Made by a program: the position numbers and the translations under genes. The notes under the pieces are model-generated. The model had not been told where the DNA came from. It worked only from the letters and a program-made list of their open reading frames with translations, and made no database searches. A stretch of DNA of 44,967 nucleotides. Source: Prochlorococcus marinus bv. HNLC1 (GTDB taxonomy: Bacteria; Cyanobacteriota; Cyanobacteriia; PCC-6307; Cyanobiaceae). The stretch's first letter is position 1, and each line of letters opens with the position of its first letter. Positions 17,430-27,885 of the stretch are shown here, piece after piece. The stretch covers positions 38,546 to 83,512 of the forward strand of contig GL947594.1 in NCBI GenBank assembly GCA_000218705.1, given 5' to 3'.

Positions 17430-18002
17430 AAAAGAGAGTTTAGTCTGACCATATAATCTAGTATCTATTATTTTCCATATATTATCTTCGTTAATTACTT
17501 CATTTTTTGAATGTTCACAAATTACAGTTGTTTTTTCTGTTAAGAGATAGGATTTGAACAAATCTTTTAATAGATTTTTATAGAAATTGTTTTTATATGG
17601 CGGGTCAATATAAACAAAATCAAATTTTATATTTTCTATATTATTCTTCTCTAATATATTCCTTCCAACATATTTTTTAATCCAAGGCAATACATCCTTG
17701 CATATTATATTTATATCTTTCTGTCTTAATTGTGAATTTTTTAATGAAAATAAATTTTTCTTGCATAAATTAGCATTTATCCTGTTTTTCTCGACCGCAA
17801 CAATTTTTTTTGCTCCATGATTAAAGGCTTCACATGAAATAGCACCTGAGCCACTAAATAAATCAAGCCAATTAGAATTATCTACTTTTTTATTCAAAAT
17901 ATTAAAAATTGCTTGTCTAACCATTAGTGTTGTAGGCCTTGTTTTATCTGACTTTGGGCTCTCAATCCTTTCCCCACCAATAAGAGTTAAACTTTTCTTC
18001 AT
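17415..18002 (-). CDS. rsmD: 16S rRNA (guanine-966-N2)-methyltransferase RsmD
   Basis: 195 residues. RsmD methylates N2 of G966 in 16S rRNA within the assembled 30S subunit. The SAM-binding motif I is [14 protein letters not shown] (about residues 45-58) and the catalytic motif IV is YIDPPYKN (about residue 133). The N-terminal [17 protein letters not shown] is the family signature used for RNA binding. It starts at ATG 18002, 10 bases after hisH, and its end overlaps petG by 15 bases on the opposite strand. Confidence 0.94.
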   Translation of the reverse strand: MKKSLTLIGGERIESPKSDKTRPTTLMVRQAIFNILNKKVDNSNWLDLFSGSGAISCEAFNHGAKKIVAVEKNRINANLCKKNLFSLKNSQLRQKDINIICKDVLPWIKKYVGRNILEKNNIENIKFDFVYIDPPYKNNFYKNLLKDLFKSYLLTEKTTVICEHSKNEVINEDNIWKIIDTRLYGQTKLSFLVKI

Positions 18003-18012
18003 TGATTACTTC

Positions 18013-18627
18013 TTAGATAGTCTTTAGCCATCTATATAAAAGAGATTGTCCAATATTTCCAGATTTTTCCGGATGAAATTGACATGCAATTAAGTTTTCA
18101 TTTTCAATAATTGCAGTTAAGTTAATTGGACCATATTCAACGTTTGAGGCTATAAAACTCTCATCATTTGGTGCTGCGAAGTAAGAGTGATCAAAATAAA
18201 CCCATTTATTTCTTTCTTCTTGACGAAGCAATTTGCCATCTTTTAAGGGGACTAGATTGCACCAACCAATATGAGGTATCCTCTGATTCTTTATGGTGGG
18301 TATCTTTTTTATTTTCCCTTTAATAATTCCTATCCCTTTATTATTTCCTTCTTCACTCTCCTCAAAAAGGATTTGTAAGCCAAGACAAATACCCATGAAT
18401 GATTTGCCACTACTAATCCACTTTTTAATTTCATCAATTAAACCAGTCTTATGCAAATTTTCGATAGCAGGATCAAAAGCTCCTTGACCAGGGATTATTA
18501 GAGCTTTACAGCTACTAATTTGTAACTTGCTTTTTATCAGTAGGACTTCTTCTTCTAAGTTCTCAATCGCTTTCTTGACTGAATGTATATTACCCATTCC
18601 ATAGTCAATAAGTCCTATTTTACTCAC
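18013..18627 (-). CDS. hisH: Imidazole glycerol phosphate synthase, glutamine amidotransferase subunit
   Basis: 204 residues. HisH releases ammonia from glutamine and channels it to HisF for histidine biosynthesis. The class I amidotransferase triad is visible: Cys81 in FMGICLGLQ, with the catalytic His and Glu in QFHPEKSG near the C-terminus. PGQGAFDPAIENL and NPHIGW-like RIPHIGWCNL are also typical. The start codon is GTG (18625-18627). It is followed at 10 bases by rsmD and preceded at 6 bases by trxA, all leftward. hisF is not in the window. Confidence 0.96.
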   Translation of the reverse strand: MSKIGLIDYGMGNIHSVKKAIENLEEEVLLIKSKLQISSCKALIIPGQGAFDPAIENLHKTGLIDEIKKWISSGKSFMGICLGLQILFEESEEGNNKGIGIIKGKIKKIPTIKNQRIPHIGWCNLVPLKDGKLLRQEERNKWVYFDHSYFAAPNDESFIASNVEYGPINLTAIIENENLIACQFHPEKSGNIGQSLLYRWLKTI

Positions 18628-18633
18628 TATTTT

Positions 18634-18957
18634 TTAGAGATGTTTGGATAAAGTACTTGAGAGAGTTCCTTTTGGTACTGCTCCTACGACAGTGTCAACT
18701 TTCTGGCCACCTTTAAATATCATTAATGTAGGTATGCTTCTTATTCCATATTGACTAGCCACGTTGGGATTCTCATCTGTATTTAATTTGAAAACTTTAA
18801 TTTTTCCTTCAAAGTCTTTAGAAATTTCTTCAACTATTGGGGCAACCATTCTACATGGTCCACACCAAGGAGCCCAAAAATCAACCAGAACAGGTAGATC
18901 ACTTTGTAAGACTTCTTTGTCAAATGAAGAGTCAGTAACGGCTGGAGCTGATGACAT
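18634..18957 (-). CDS. trxA: Thioredoxin (m-type)
   Basis: 107 residues with the full thioredoxin fold. The redox-active site is WCGPC with Cys32 and Cys35, the cis-Pro lies in [12 protein letters not shown], and the sequence resembles the chloroplast and cyanobacterial m-type that links photosynthetic electrons to enzyme regulation. It starts at ATG 18957 and is followed by hisH after 6 bases. Upstream, 92 bases separate it from the Yfr1 terminator, so it is probably transcribed from its own promoter. Confidence 0.97.
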   Translation of the reverse strand: MSSAPAVTDSSFDKEVLQSDLPVLVDFWAPWCGPCRMVAPIVEEISKDFEGKIKVFKLNTDENPNVASQYGIRSIPTLMIFKGGQKVDTVVGAVPKGTLSSTLSKHL

Positions 18958-19049
18958 AATTTATATATTCCTTTAGAAAATTTAGCAGTCTATTTTTCTT
19001 AGTGATGACTTCATTACAGATATAGAAAATATAAGTAACAAATTGTATT

Positions 19050-19073
19050 AAAAAAAAGCCCGATAAATCGGGC
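19050..19073 (-). terminator. Rho-independent terminator forming the 3' end of Yfr1
   Basis: A 6-bp GC-rich stem GCCCGA/TCGGGC with a TTTA loop followed by a T run of eight on the leftward strand. It ends Yfr1 and would also stop any read-through from guaB3, which lies 89 bases upstream on the same strand. Confidence 0.9.
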
Positions 19074-19107
19074 GATTTGTGTGTGAGGAGTATGGGGTTT
19101 CCCCCAT
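19050..19107 (-). ncRNA. yfr1: Small regulatory RNA Yfr1
   Basis: The leftward strand reads two short hairpins around the single-stranded core ACTCCTCACACAC (19079-19091), the ultra-conserved motif of cyanobacterial Yfr1. Hairpin 1 is ATGGGG-GAAA-CCCCAT (19107 to 19092). Hairpin 2 is GCCCGA-TTTA-TCGGGC (19073 to 19058) and is followed by eight T residues, forming the terminator. The position between guaB and trxA is the known one in picocyanobacteria. Yfr1 is a constitutive sRNA whose CU-rich core has been shown to pair with porin mRNAs in Prochlorococcus MED4. The 5' end is placed from the structure and a TATTAT box, and could be off by one or two bases. Confidence 0.93.
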
Positions 19108-19113
19108 TTTTTA

Positions 19114-19119
19114 ATAATA
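19114..19119 (-). promoter_or_regulatory. Putative -10 box of yfr1
   Basis: TATTAT on the leftward strand, six bases upstream of the inferred Yfr1 5' end. This is a good sigma-70 Pribnow box at the right spacing. I see no strong -35 element, which is common for cyanobacterial promoters. The inferred function rests on position only. Confidence 0.5.
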
Positions 19120-19161
19120 GCTCCTTAATAGTATTTTGTTCTCTTTCTCTAACACTTTATT

Positions 19162-20324
19162 TTATTTACCCATTCCAAGTTGTTGCGCTTTTTGATAAAC
19201 TTTGCCTTCCGTTAAAAGAGCTGGAGCAATAACAATTTCTACATTTTGCATTTCTTTAATGTTTTTTGCACCAAGAGTACTCATTGAAGTCCTTATCGCT
19301 CCATACAGATTATGCGTCCCATCATCAAGTAAAGCAGGCCCTTTTAATATTCTCTCTAATGATCCAGTGGAACCAACTTCTATTCGAGTTCCTCTTGGTA
19401 AGATCTGACTGGGTGTGGCCATGCCCCAATGAAATCCATTGCCTGGAGCTGTTGTTGCTCTTGCTATGGGGGATCCAATCATTACGGCATCAGCTCCGCA
19501 AGCAATGCATTTGCAAATATCTCCGCCTGTGACTATCCCTCCATCACCAATTATAGGAATATATTTTCCGCTTTCATTAAAGTAATCGTCTCTTGCTGAA
19601 CTACAATCCGAAATAGCGGTAGCTTGAGGTACTCCTATACCCAATACTCCCCTTGAAGTACATGCAGCGCCAGGACCGATACCTACCATTAGGCCTGCAA
19701 CTCCAGCCTTCATAAGGCGTTTAGCGACTTCATATGTTACACAATTACCTGCAATAATCGGAATATCGAGAGATTTACATAGATCCTCTATATCTAATGA
19801 TTCTTGACCATTTGTTCCTACATGTTGAGTTGATACAACAGTACCCTGCAAAAAAAATAAATCTAGATCTGAATCTCTCAGTGTTTCTCTAAATTTGATT
19901 GCTGCTTGAGGTGTACCACTTAATGCCGCGATCCCGCCCTTTTCTTTTATTTCGCTTACTCTTTTTTTTATTAGTTCTATTTTTATGGGTTTACTATAAA
20001 TCTTTTGCATTAAGGGAACAAATTCAGATTTTCCAACCGAGGATATTTGACTTAGAACGCTTTCAGGATCTTCATACCTTGTTTGTATCCCTCCATGTTT
20101 AATACTCCTAATGCTCCCATATTAGAAAGCTCAATAGCTGTCTTAACGTCAACTACACTGTCCATTGCACTTGCAATAATTGGGATTTCTCTCTCAAAAT
20201 TTCCTATAGTCCAAGATGCATTGGTTAGTTCATAATCCAATGTTCTTTCTCCTGGGACTAAGGCTATTTCATCTATCCCGTAAGCTCTACGGACGATTTT
20301 GTTTAAACCGAGTTTAATATTCAC
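19162..20324 (-). CDS. GuaB3-type IMP dehydrogenase family protein, frameshifted
   Basis: The region 19162-20324 is 1163 bases; adding one base gives 1164, exactly 387 residues plus stop, the usual length of the cyanobacterial GuaB3 group. It starts at GTG 20324 (MNIKLGLNKIVRRAYG). The first frame breaks after NMEG; one missing base in the CCC tract near 20089-20091 restores IQTRYEDPESVL and joins the second frame. The barrel motifs PIIASAMDSVVD, GPGAACTSRGVLGIGVPQ with the catalytic Cys, DGGIVTGGDICK and GSTGSLERIL are intact. There are no CBS domains. Family members bind purine mononucleotides; a reductive XMP-to-IMP role has been proposed for the group, so a classical IMP dehydrogenase label may be wrong. 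Confidence 0.9.
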
Positions 20325-20434
20325 TTTTTTAATACTGTATATTTTGATTAAATTAACAACTAAAGGTGTATAAAGCCAATATTTATTCAAGAAAAAAAAG
20401 AATTATTTATTATTTGTATTTCTTATGTGAGTAT

Positions 20435-20463
20435 TTGACAATTTTTAACTAATTTTTTTTTAT
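20435..20463 (+). promoter_or_regulatory. Putative sigma-70 promoter of gyrA
   Basis: A perfect -35 hexamer TTGACA (20435-20440) is followed after 17 bases by TTTTAT (20458-20463), a passable -10 box, about 45 bases before ATG 20508. A TATTCA box at 20461 is an alternative. Read by eye only. Confidence 0.4.
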
Positions 20464-20507
20464 TCATTATTGATTAAAACCACTATTATTGGATAAAGGA
20501 TTTTTAT

Positions 20508-23108
20508 ATGGCTGATAATAAAGACACCGGAGAGAATGACTTGAATGATGATAATAATCGCATTATCCAAACTGATCTAAGAAACGAAATGTCTCGCTCC
20601 TATCTTGAATATGCGATGAGTGTCATCGTTGGTAGAGCGTTGCCAGATGCGAGAGATGGACTTAAACCTGTTCATAGAAGAATACTTTATGCAATGTATG
20701 AGCTAGGTTTGACAAGCGGTAGACCTTATCGAAAATGTGCAAGAGTCGTTGGTGAAGTCCTTGGTAAATATCATCCCCATGGTGATACCGCTGTATATGA
20801 TGCTCTTGTAAGGATGGCGCAAGATTTCTCCATGAGAATGCCTCTAATAGATGGTCATGGGAATTTTGGTTCAGTAGATAATGATCCTCCTGCAGCAATG
20901 CGATATACAGAATCACGATTAAAAGCTTTAACAGATGAAGGATTGCTTGAAGATATTGAATCAGAAACTGTTGATTTCTCTGATAACTTTGATGGCTCAC
21001 AACAAGAACCTACTGTTTTACCTGCCAGAATTCCACAACTTCTTCTAAATGGATCCTCTGGAATAGCTGTCGGTATGGCTACGAATATACCTCCTCATAA
21101 TTTAGGTGAATTAATAGATGGTTTAGAAGGTCTAATCAAAGATCCTGAAATGCAAGAAAAAGATTTGTTTGAATTTATCAAAGGACCAGATTTTCCTACA
21201 GGTGGGCAAATATTAGGAAAAGAAGGCATCAGAGAAACATATCTTTCTGGAAAGGGATCAATAACGATGAGAGGTGTTGCTGAAGTTCATCAACTAAAGT
21301 TCCCAGGAAGACCTGAAAGAGATGCTGTAATTATTACTGAATTACCTTTTCAAACAAATAAAGCAGCTTTAATTGAGAGAATTGCAGATTTAGTAAATGA
21401 TAAAAAATTAGAGGGAATATCAGACATAAGGGACGAGAGTGATAGAGACGGAATGAGAATTGTTATAGAGTTAAAAAGAGATTCATATCCACAAGTTGTT
21501 TTAAATAATTTATTTAAATTAACTCCTCTACAAAATAATTTTAGCGCAAATATATTAGCTCTTGTTAATGGAGAGCCTACAACACTATCACTTAAAAGAA
21601 TGTTAGAGGTGTTTTTAGATTTTAGGATTGAAACGATAAGAAGAAGAACTACTTTCTTACTACGAAAAGCTGAAGAAAGGGATCATATTATTCAAGGTTT
21701 GTTAATGGCTCTTAATAGTATGGATGAAATTATCAACTTAATAAGAGGCGCAAAAGATACCACTTCTGCTAGAGAGCAGTTGCAATTAAATCATGAATTA
21801 TCTTTAATTCAGGCTGATGCTATCTTGCAAATGCAGCTTCGTAGATTGACAGCACTTGAGGCAGATAAAATTAAAGATGAGCATGATGAACTTACTAAAA
21901 AAATTCTAGAATATAAACATATTTTGAATAATAAGGATAAGATTTTTGAGATAATTTTGAATGAACTTAAAAAAATAAGAGAAAGATTTGATTCCCCAAG
22001 GAAGACAGAAATACTAAATTTAGGTGCAGGATTAGATGATATTGATTTAATAGCAAATGAAAGATCCGTCGTTTTGTTAACAAAGACTGGTTATTTAAAG
22101 AGAATGCCAGTTAGTGAATTTGAATCAACCAGTAGAGGTTCAAGAGGTAAAGCTGGAACTAAAAATCAAGGAGATGATGAAGTTAAGTTATTCATAAGTT
22201 GTAATGATCATGATACTCTATTACTTTTTAGCGATAGAGGTGTAGCTTATGCTCTCCCCGCGTATAGAGTTCCACTTAGCAGTAGAACTGCTAAAGGAAC
22301 TCCCTCTGTTCAATTACTTCCAATTCCGAGAGAAGAACAAATAACTTCATTGTTATCTGTTGAATCTTTTGAAAATGATTATTATTTATTGATGCTAACT
22401 AAGGGTGGTTTTATAAAACGAACTCCTCTTTCAGCTTTTTCAAAAATACGTTCAAATGGTCTTATAGCTATAAGTTTAGAAGAGGGAGATGCGCTTACTT
22501 GGGTCAGGTCTTCTAGTGAAGGTGATAGTGTCTTAATTGGTTCAAGCAAAGGTATGACGATTCATTTCAGACTAGATATAAACGAATTAAGACCACTTGG
22601 TAGAACAGCTAGAGGGGTGAAATCAATGAATTTGAGGGATGGAGATCAATTAGTATCAATGGATGTATTAACCTCTGAACTTGTAGAGCAATTATCTACT
22701 CTTGATGATATCGACATTGATGCTAATGATGACTCTGAAAATAATTTATCAGAGGGACCATGGGTTTTAGTTGCCAGTTCATTTGGCTTAGGTAAGAGAG
22801 TTCCAGTAACTCAGTTTAGATTACAAAAAAGAGCAGGGATGGGATTGAAAGCTATAAAATTCAGAATTAAGAATGATGTTCTTGTAGGCTTAAAAGTTCT
22901 TGGTAAAGGTGAGGAGATTCTTCTTGTTACAGAGAAAGGAGTAATAGTAAGAACAAATGCTGATAAGATTTCTCAACAATCTAGAGCTGCTACTGGGGTG
23001 AAACTTCAGAAACTTGATGAAGGCGATCATTTAGCAGAAGTTGTCTTGGTCCCTCATGAACAAATAGAAGATGAAAAAATTGAAGAAATAAATAATAATA
23101 AGCAATAA
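20508..23108 (+). CDS. gyrA: DNA gyrase subunit A
   Basis: 866 residues. GyrA cuts and rejoins DNA in the A2B2 gyrase that introduces negative supercoils. The catalytic Tyr133 sits in AMRYTESRL, with [19 protein letters not shown] (about residues 89-107) covering the region equivalent to the E. coli quinolone-resistance segment; the position matching E. coli Ser83 is Thr94. The C-terminal DNA-wrapping beta-pinwheel starts near residue 510. Its GyrA-box equivalent reads [11 protein letters not shown] and is divergent from QRRGGRG. An acidic insertion rich in Asp and Asn (about residues 730-750) lies between blades. An AAGGA Shine-Dalgarno lies 7 bases before ATG 20508. gyrB is not nearby. Confidence 0.97.
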   Translation: MADNKDTGENDLNDDNNRIIQTDLRNEMSRSYLEYAMSVIVGRALPDARDGLKPVHRRILYAMYELGLTSGRPYRKCARVVGEVLGKYHPHGDTAVYDALVRMAQDFSMRMPLIDGHGNFGSVDNDPPAAMRYTESRLKALTDEGLLEDIESETVDFSDNFDGSQQEPTVLPARIPQLLLNGSSGIAVGMATNIPPHNLGELIDGLEGLIKDPEMQEKDLFEFIKGPDFPTGGQILGKEGIRETYLSGKGSITMRGVAEVHQLKFPGRPERDAVIITELPFQTNKAALIERIADLVNDKKLEGISDIRDESDRDGMRIVIELKRDSYPQVVLNNLFKLTPLQNNFSANILALVNGEPTTLSLKRMLEVFLDFRIETIRRRTTFLLRKAEERDHIIQGLLMALNSMDEIINLIRGAKDTTSAREQLQLNHELSLIQADAILQMQLRRLTALEADKIKDEHDELTKKILEYKHILNNKDKIFEIILNELKKIRERFDSPRKTEILNLGAGLDDIDLIANERSVVLLTKTGYLKRMPVSEFESTSRGSRGKAGTKNQGDDEVKLFISCNDHDTLLLFSDRGVAYALPAYRVPLSSRTAKGTPSVQLLPIPREEQITSLLSVESFENDYYLLMLTKGGFIKRTPLSAFSKIRSNGLIAISLEEGDALTWVRSSSEGDSVLIGSSKGMTIHFRLDINELRPLGRTARGVKSMNLRDGDQLVSMDVLTSELVEQLSTLDDIDIDANDDSENNLSEGPWVLVASSFGLGKRVPVTQFRLQKRAGMGLKAIKFRIKNDVLVGLKVLGKGEEILLVTEKGVIVRTNADKISQQSRAATGVKLQKLDEGDHLAEVVLVPHEQIEDEKIEEINNNKQ

Positions 23109-23137
23109 ATAAATAAAATATATGACTTAACTCATTT

Positions 23138-24358
23138 ATGAAAAATATAGAAATACTAGACATTATAATTTTAGGTTCTGGTCCAGCAGCTCTATGTTTG
23201 GCGGCTGAATTAGCAAATCAAGATTTAAATATTAAGTGTATATCTACTAAATCTCCTTATGACAAATGGAGTAATACGTATGGTATTTGGGCTTCCGAGC
23301 TTGAAGAATTAGGATTGGAGTCACTGTTGTCTCATAGATGGTCATCCACTGTAAGTTTCTTTGGTAATGGATTAGATAAAAAAGGTAATTTACCTACAGA
23401 TCATAAATATGATTATGGATTAATAGACAGAGAGTCCTTTCAGGAAGCTTTGCTAAAAAAATGTAAGGGTATTAATTGGGTAAATGATAAAGCTACAGAA
23501 ATTTGCACAATAAATAAAATCTCTCAAGTAGTTTGTGAATCAGGTTTGAAATTAAAATCAAGGTTGGTAATTGATGCTAGCGGGCATAAAAGTAAGTTTA
23601 TTAAAAGACCTGTTTCTAAGAAAGTAGCTCAACAAGCTGCATACGGAGTAGTTGGTAAGTTTTCCTCTCCACCAGTTCTTAAGGATCAATTTGTCTTAAT
23701 GGATTATCGTTCAGATCATTTAACTAAGAAAGAATTATCTGAATCACCTTCATTTTTATATGCTATGGATCTTGGGAATGATGTTTTTTTTGTAGAAGAG
23801 ACTTCGTTAGCAAGTTTCCCTGCACTATCCTTTGATTATTTAAAAAATAGATTAATTAATAGATTGAAAAAGAGAGGGATTACTATCGAAACTATTATTC
23901 ATGAAGAGAATTGTCTTTTCCCTATGAATCTACCTCTACCTTTGAGAACTCAGCCAATATTGGCTTTCGGAGGAGCTGCAAGTATGGTTCATCCTGCTTC
24001 TGGATATATGGTAGGTTCTCTTTTAAGAAGAGCACCAATGCTTGCTAAACAGTTAAATATATATTTGAAGGACCCTTCTTTAACTTCAGTACAATTAGCT
24101 CAAAAAGGATGGAAAATATTATGGCCAAATGAACTTATTCAAAGACATAAGCTATACCAATATGGCTTAAAAAGGCTGATGAGTTTTGATGAAAAAATGC
24201 TAAGGAGCTTCTTCTTGAATTTTTTCCAGTTGTCTACAAATGAATGGGCAGGTTTTTTGACAAATACTCTTCCATTACCGAAGCTAATTTATGTAATGAC
24301 TAAAATGTTTGTTAAATCTCCATTAAATATAAAACTTGGAATGTTAAAAATTAACTAA
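23138..24358 (+). CDS. crtL: Lycopene beta-cyclase
   Basis: 406 residues. The FAD/NAD(P)-binding enzyme cyclises lycopene to beta-carotene in the thylakoid membrane. The dinucleotide fold IIILGSGPAALCLAAEL is at residues 9-25. The plant and cyanobacterial CrtL pattern follows: YGIWASELEELGL, YGLIDRESFQEAL, LVIDASGHKS, and later LPLRTQPILAFGGAASMVHPASGYMVGSLL. Marine picocyanobacteria have two cyclases (beta and epsilon types); the overall pattern favours the beta type, but this is a judgement. It follows gyrA after 29 bases on the same strand and its end overlaps the leftward GH57 gene by 8 bases. Confidence 0.9.
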   Translation: MKNIEILDIIILGSGPAALCLAAELANQDLNIKCISTKSPYDKWSNTYGIWASELEELGLESLLSHRWSSTVSFFGNGLDKKGNLPTDHKYDYGLIDRESFQEALLKKCKGINWVNDKATEICTINKISQVVCESGLKLKSRLVIDASGHKSKFIKRPVSKKVAQQAAYGVVGKFSSPPVLKDQFVLMDYRSDHLTKKELSESPSFLYAMDLGNDVFFVEETSLASFPALSFDYLKNRLINRLKKRGITIETIIHEENCLFPMNLPLPLRTQPILAFGGAASMVHPASGYMVGSLLRRAPMLAKQLNIYLKDPSLTSVQLAQKGWKILWPNELIQRHKLYQYGLKRLMSFDEKMLRSFFLNFFQLSTNEWAGFLTNTLPLPKLIYVMTKMFVKSPLNIKLGMLKIN

Positions 24359-25943
24359 TATTTTTAAACCAATCTGAAAGGTTAATGTTTGGGAAGATTT
24401 TATCTTCCTTTTCAATAGTCTCTAAATAAGATAAATCTATTGATTCATTTTTATTTAAACTTTTAATTAATTTCCAAAATCTTGAAAGATGCCTTTCAAT
24501 TCTCTCTTTTGCTAATTCAGTGGTGGTTCCTGCACGTAATATAAAACTCCAATCTGATGATTCTGAAAGAAGCAGTTCTCTAGCGGCTTGCATTAAAATT
24601 CTATTCGATAATTCATCCTCAATATTTCTAGAATTTACTTCAACAAAAGTTGATCCTGCTTTTGTAATTTCTGGGACAACCCAAGCATTTGTATCATTTA
24701 TCCAATAATTATGAAAACCGCCTTGCCCCCAACTAGATGGAGAAGGTTCGCAGACTTGAATTTGGGGAGATAAGGACAAAATCTCCCTAAGGTGAGTTAA
24801 TTTAATTAAATGTTTTTTTGAATTTTTAAAAATATTTTTTAAGAATATTGGTCCTTCATACCACCAATGACCAAATAATTCTGCATCGAAAGGAGCAATT
24901 AGTATTGGATTGAATTTGCAATCTAAGCTTAACCTTTTTAATTGTTCAGATCTTCTGGAAAGATAAATTTCTGCATGTTCTTCAGCTTTTTTTTCAGCCA
25001 AATTTTCTTTATAAAAATCTTTTTCACCTAAAGGTGTTGAATTATTAGTTATCCTATAAAATTTCAATCCGAGAGGTCTTATACTTTTAATACCATTATC
25101 TTTTAATTTAGTTAAGGGTAACTCCCATCCTAAATCTTTATGATATTCCCTATACAATGGATCACCAGGGAATCCATCTTTTGCTGACCATACAGGTAAA
25201 GTTGATTGACTATCTCTGCCAAAAAATGCAACACCATTTTTGGAACAAATTGGAGCATATACTCCATATCTTGGCCTAGGCTTGGAATTTAAAATCCCAT
25301 GTCCATCTAAAACAGCATATCTAATTCCGCATTGGGAGAGGATTTTATCAAGATTTTCATAATAAGCACATTCTGGTAGCCATATGCCTAAAGGTTTAAC
25401 GTTAAATGTGTTTTGGTGATGTCTGATAGCAGTCTTGATTTGACCTACAACAGTTTCTGGGTTTTCTCTAAGTATTGGTAGATAGCCATGAGTTGCAGCA
25501 CAAGTAATAATATCTAAACAGCCACAATCTAATAAATATTTAAATCTATTTAGTATTTCACCTGAATATTTTTCCCAATAAATTAATTGATCTGTCAAGT
25601 TTTTTAAAAGAAATTGAGCGGCTTTTTTTTGTTCCTCTGGCAATTCATTTAATAACTTGATTCTTGTATTTATCCATTCAGGGAATTTGCCCTGAAGCTC
25701 TGAACTCTGAAATAGTGAGATTAAGGTAGGAGATAAGCTTATAGTTAATTTTGTATTATCAGGTTCTAATTTTATGGATTCTTCCAATACCCTAATTAAA
25801 GGAATGTAGCATTCTAATACTGCTTGAAAAAACCAATCCTCCTCTAAGGAATTCTTTTCGTTTTTTCTTACATATGGAAGATGTGCATGAAGAATAAATG
25901 CTAAGTTACCTAGATATTTATTGTTAGTGAGATTATCCTTCAT
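24351..25943 (-). CDS. GH57 alpha-glucan branching enzyme-type glycosidase (DUF1957)
   Basis: 530 residues. Glycoside hydrolase family 57 with C-terminal DUF1957, best known as 1,4-alpha-glucan branching enzyme. The family motifs appear in order: FILHAHLPYVR (residues 16-26), ATHGYLPIL, GIWLPECAYY with the nucleophile Glu, and APFDAELFGHWWYEGP with the acid/base Asp. The tail PSSWGQGGFHNYWINDTNAWV is typical of the branching-enzyme clade. It would add alpha-1,6 branches to glycogen. It starts at ATG 25943. A 227-base gap separates it from the divergent leuA, and its stop overlaps crtL by 8 bases. Confidence 0.88.
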   Translation of the reverse strand: MKDNLTNNKYLGNLAFILHAHLPYVRKNEKNSLEEDWFFQAVLECYIPLIRVLEESIKLEPDNTKLTISLSPTLISLFQSSELQGKFPEWINTRIKLLNELPEEQKKAAQFLLKNLTDQLIYWEKYSGEILNRFKYLLDCGCLDIITCAATHGYLPILRENPETVVGQIKTAIRHHQNTFNVKPLGIWLPECAYYENLDKILSQCGIRYAVLDGHGILNSKPRPRYGVYAPICSKNGVAFFGRDSQSTLPVWSAKDGFPGDPLYREYHKDLGWELPLTKLKDNGIKSIRPLGLKFYRITNNSTPLGEKDFYKENLAEKKAEEHAEIYLSRRSEQLKRLSLDCKFNPILIAPFDAELFGHWWYEGPIFLKNIFKNSKKHLIKLTHLREILSLSPQIQVCEPSPSSWGQGGFHNYWINDTNAWVVPEITKAGSTFVEVNSRNIEDELSNRILMQAARELLLSESSDWSFILRAGTTTELAKERIERHLSRFWKLIKSLNKNESIDLSYLETIEKEDKIFPNINLSDWFKNIS

Positions 25944-26170
25944 GTAAAAGTATCAAAAAGATTATTAAAGGCTCTGAAATTGACTCAGTAGCATTATTTA
26001 ATTAATTTTTTTAGAATACTTTAGTTAAGCGAATAAATGATTTTTAATAAAAATAAATTAACTAATATTTGTTATTGATAATTTGTTATTTCATTTTTTA
26101 TCTGCTTTCTAAGCAAGTTCTAGTAATTTTTTTTTAATTCAATTATGATATCTTTAGAGATTTTAAACTA

Positions 26171-27808
26171 ATGTCAAAAGATCCTGGAAGAATATTGATC
26201 TTTGATACTACTCTTAGAGATGGAGAACAATCTCCAGGGGCTAGTTTAAATCTGGAAGAAAAACTTGCCATCGCTCATCAATTAGCAAGATTAGGGGTAG
26301 ATGTTATTGAAGCAGGTTTTCCTTTCGCAAGCCCAGGTGATTTTAAAGCGGTTAATAAAATAGCTGAAGTGGTAACTGGAGATAATGGCCCTACTATTTG
26401 TGGATTAGCAAGGGCTTCGAGACATGATATAAAAGCTTGCTTTGAGGCCTTAAGCCCTGCTCCAAAAAAAAGGATTCATACATTCATAGCAACTAGTGAT
26501 ATTCACTTAGAGCATAAATTAAAAAAATCTAGAAAAGATGTTCTTTCGATTGTCCCTGAAATGGTTAATTATGCTAAATCATTTGTAGAGGATGTTGAAT
26601 TCTCTTGTGAAGATGCCTCAAGAAGTGATCCAGAATTTCTTTATGAAGTAATTCAGGCGGCAATCTCTGCAGGAGCAAACACTATTAATATCCCTGATAC
26701 CGTTGGATTTTCAACTCCGAGTGAATTTGGAAAATTAATTTCTGATATCAATAATCATGTCCCAAATATTGATGAAGCAATCCTATCTGTTCATGGTCAT
26801 AATGATTTAGGCCTTGCCGTCGCAAATTTTTTGGAGGCTGTAAAAAATGGAGCAAGACAACTTGAATGTACAGTTAATGGTATTGGAGAAAGAGCTGGTA
26901 ATGCATCTTTGGAAGAATTAGTAATGGCACTACATGTCAGAAAAAGATTTTATAATAAATTTTTTAATAGAAGTGAAGATTGTCCTACACCTTTAACAGC
27001 TATTAGAACAGAGGAAATTACTAAAACGTCAAGGTTAGTTTCTAATTTAACGGGAATGAATGTTCAACCTAATAAAGCTATAGTGGGTGCGAATGCTTTT
27101 GCACATGAATCAGGTATTCATCAAGATGGTGTTTTAAAGAATCGATTAACTTATGAAATTATTGATGCCAAAACTGTTGGATTGAATGAAAATAAGATTT
27201 CCCTTGGTAAGCTCAGTGGAAGAAGTGCTGTTAGAGCAAGATTAGAAGAAATGGGATACGATCTAAGTAGAGAAGATCTTAATGATGCATTCGCAAGATT
27301 CAAAGATTTAGCTGATAGGAAAAGAGAAATAACTGATAGAGATTTAGAGGCAATAGTCAGTGAACAAGTACAATTGCCAGAATCTAAATTTCAACTCAAA
27401 CTTGTCCAGGTAAGTTGTGGTAACGAGTCCAAACCTACAGCTACTATTACTTTATTTGATACTGAAGAACTTATTGAGAATACTGTAGTTGCTTTAGGAA
27501 CAGGACCAGTAGATGCTGTTTGCGAAGCTTTGAATACACTTGCTAAGGTTCCTAATGAACTAATAGAGTTTTCTGTTAAATCAGTTACTGAGGGGATTGA
27601 TGCTCTTGGAGAAGTAACAATAAGAATTCGTAATAATGGAAGAATATATTCTGGCCACTCCGCTGATACAGATGTGGTGGTCGCGGCTGCTAATGCTTAT
27701 GTTAATGCTCTTAATAGACTTATTTTCTCAGAGAAAAAGAATTCTATTCATCCTCAATATGACGATTTAGATAAATCTAAAAATTTATTATCTAATTCAG
27801 GAGAATAA
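26171..27808 (+). CDS. leuA: 2-isopropylmalate synthase
   Basis: 545 residues. LeuA condenses 2-ketoisovalerate with acetyl-CoA, the first committed step to leucine. The catalytic HMGL-like domain starts [16 protein letters not shown] (about residues 11-26); metal ligands lie in [15 protein letters not shown] (HxH), and [19 protein letters not shown] follows. The linker [14 protein letters not shown] is intact, and the C-terminal LeuA dimerisation/allosteric domain (about residues 400-525, including [12 protein letters not shown]) indicates leucine feedback control. No leader-peptide attenuator is visible in the 227-base gap upstream. Confidence 0.98.
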   Translation: MSKDPGRILIFDTTLRDGEQSPGASLNLEEKLAIAHQLARLGVDVIEAGFPFASPGDFKAVNKIAEVVTGDNGPTICGLARASRHDIKACFEALSPAPKKRIHTFIATSDIHLEHKLKKSRKDVLSIVPEMVNYAKSFVEDVEFSCEDASRSDPEFLYEVIQAAISAGANTINIPDTVGFSTPSEFGKLISDINNHVPNIDEAILSVHGHNDLGLAVANFLEAVKNGARQLECTVNGIGERAGNASLEELVMALHVRKRFYNKFFNRSEDCPTPLTAIRTEEITKTSRLVSNLTGMNVQPNKAIVGANAFAHESGIHQDGVLKNRLTYEIIDAKTVGLNENKISLGKLSGRSAVRARLEEMGYDLSREDLNDAFARFKDLADRKREITDRDLEAIVSEQVQLPESKFQLKLVQVSCGNESKPTATITLFDTEELIENTVVALGTGPVDAVCEALNTLAKVPNELIEFSVKSVTEGIDALGEVTIRIRNNGRIYSGHSADTDVVVAAANAYVNALNRLIFSEKKNSIHPQYDDLDKSKNLLSNSGE

Positions 27809-27885
27809 AATTTTATTTTAAATATTTAAGCATTCTTTGATTTGATCAAGTGTTATTGTAGATTTATTTAAAATCCAGGAATTTA

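Noticed and set aside
19092..19112. Hairpin ATGGGG-TTTC-CCCCAT with T run on the rightward strand, looking like a terminator.
   Set aside because: No rightward gene precedes it; it is the complement of Yfr1 hairpin 1.
25944..26170. Possible leucine leader peptide/attenuator before leuA.
   Set aside because: No short ORF with Leu codons and no competing hairpins visible.
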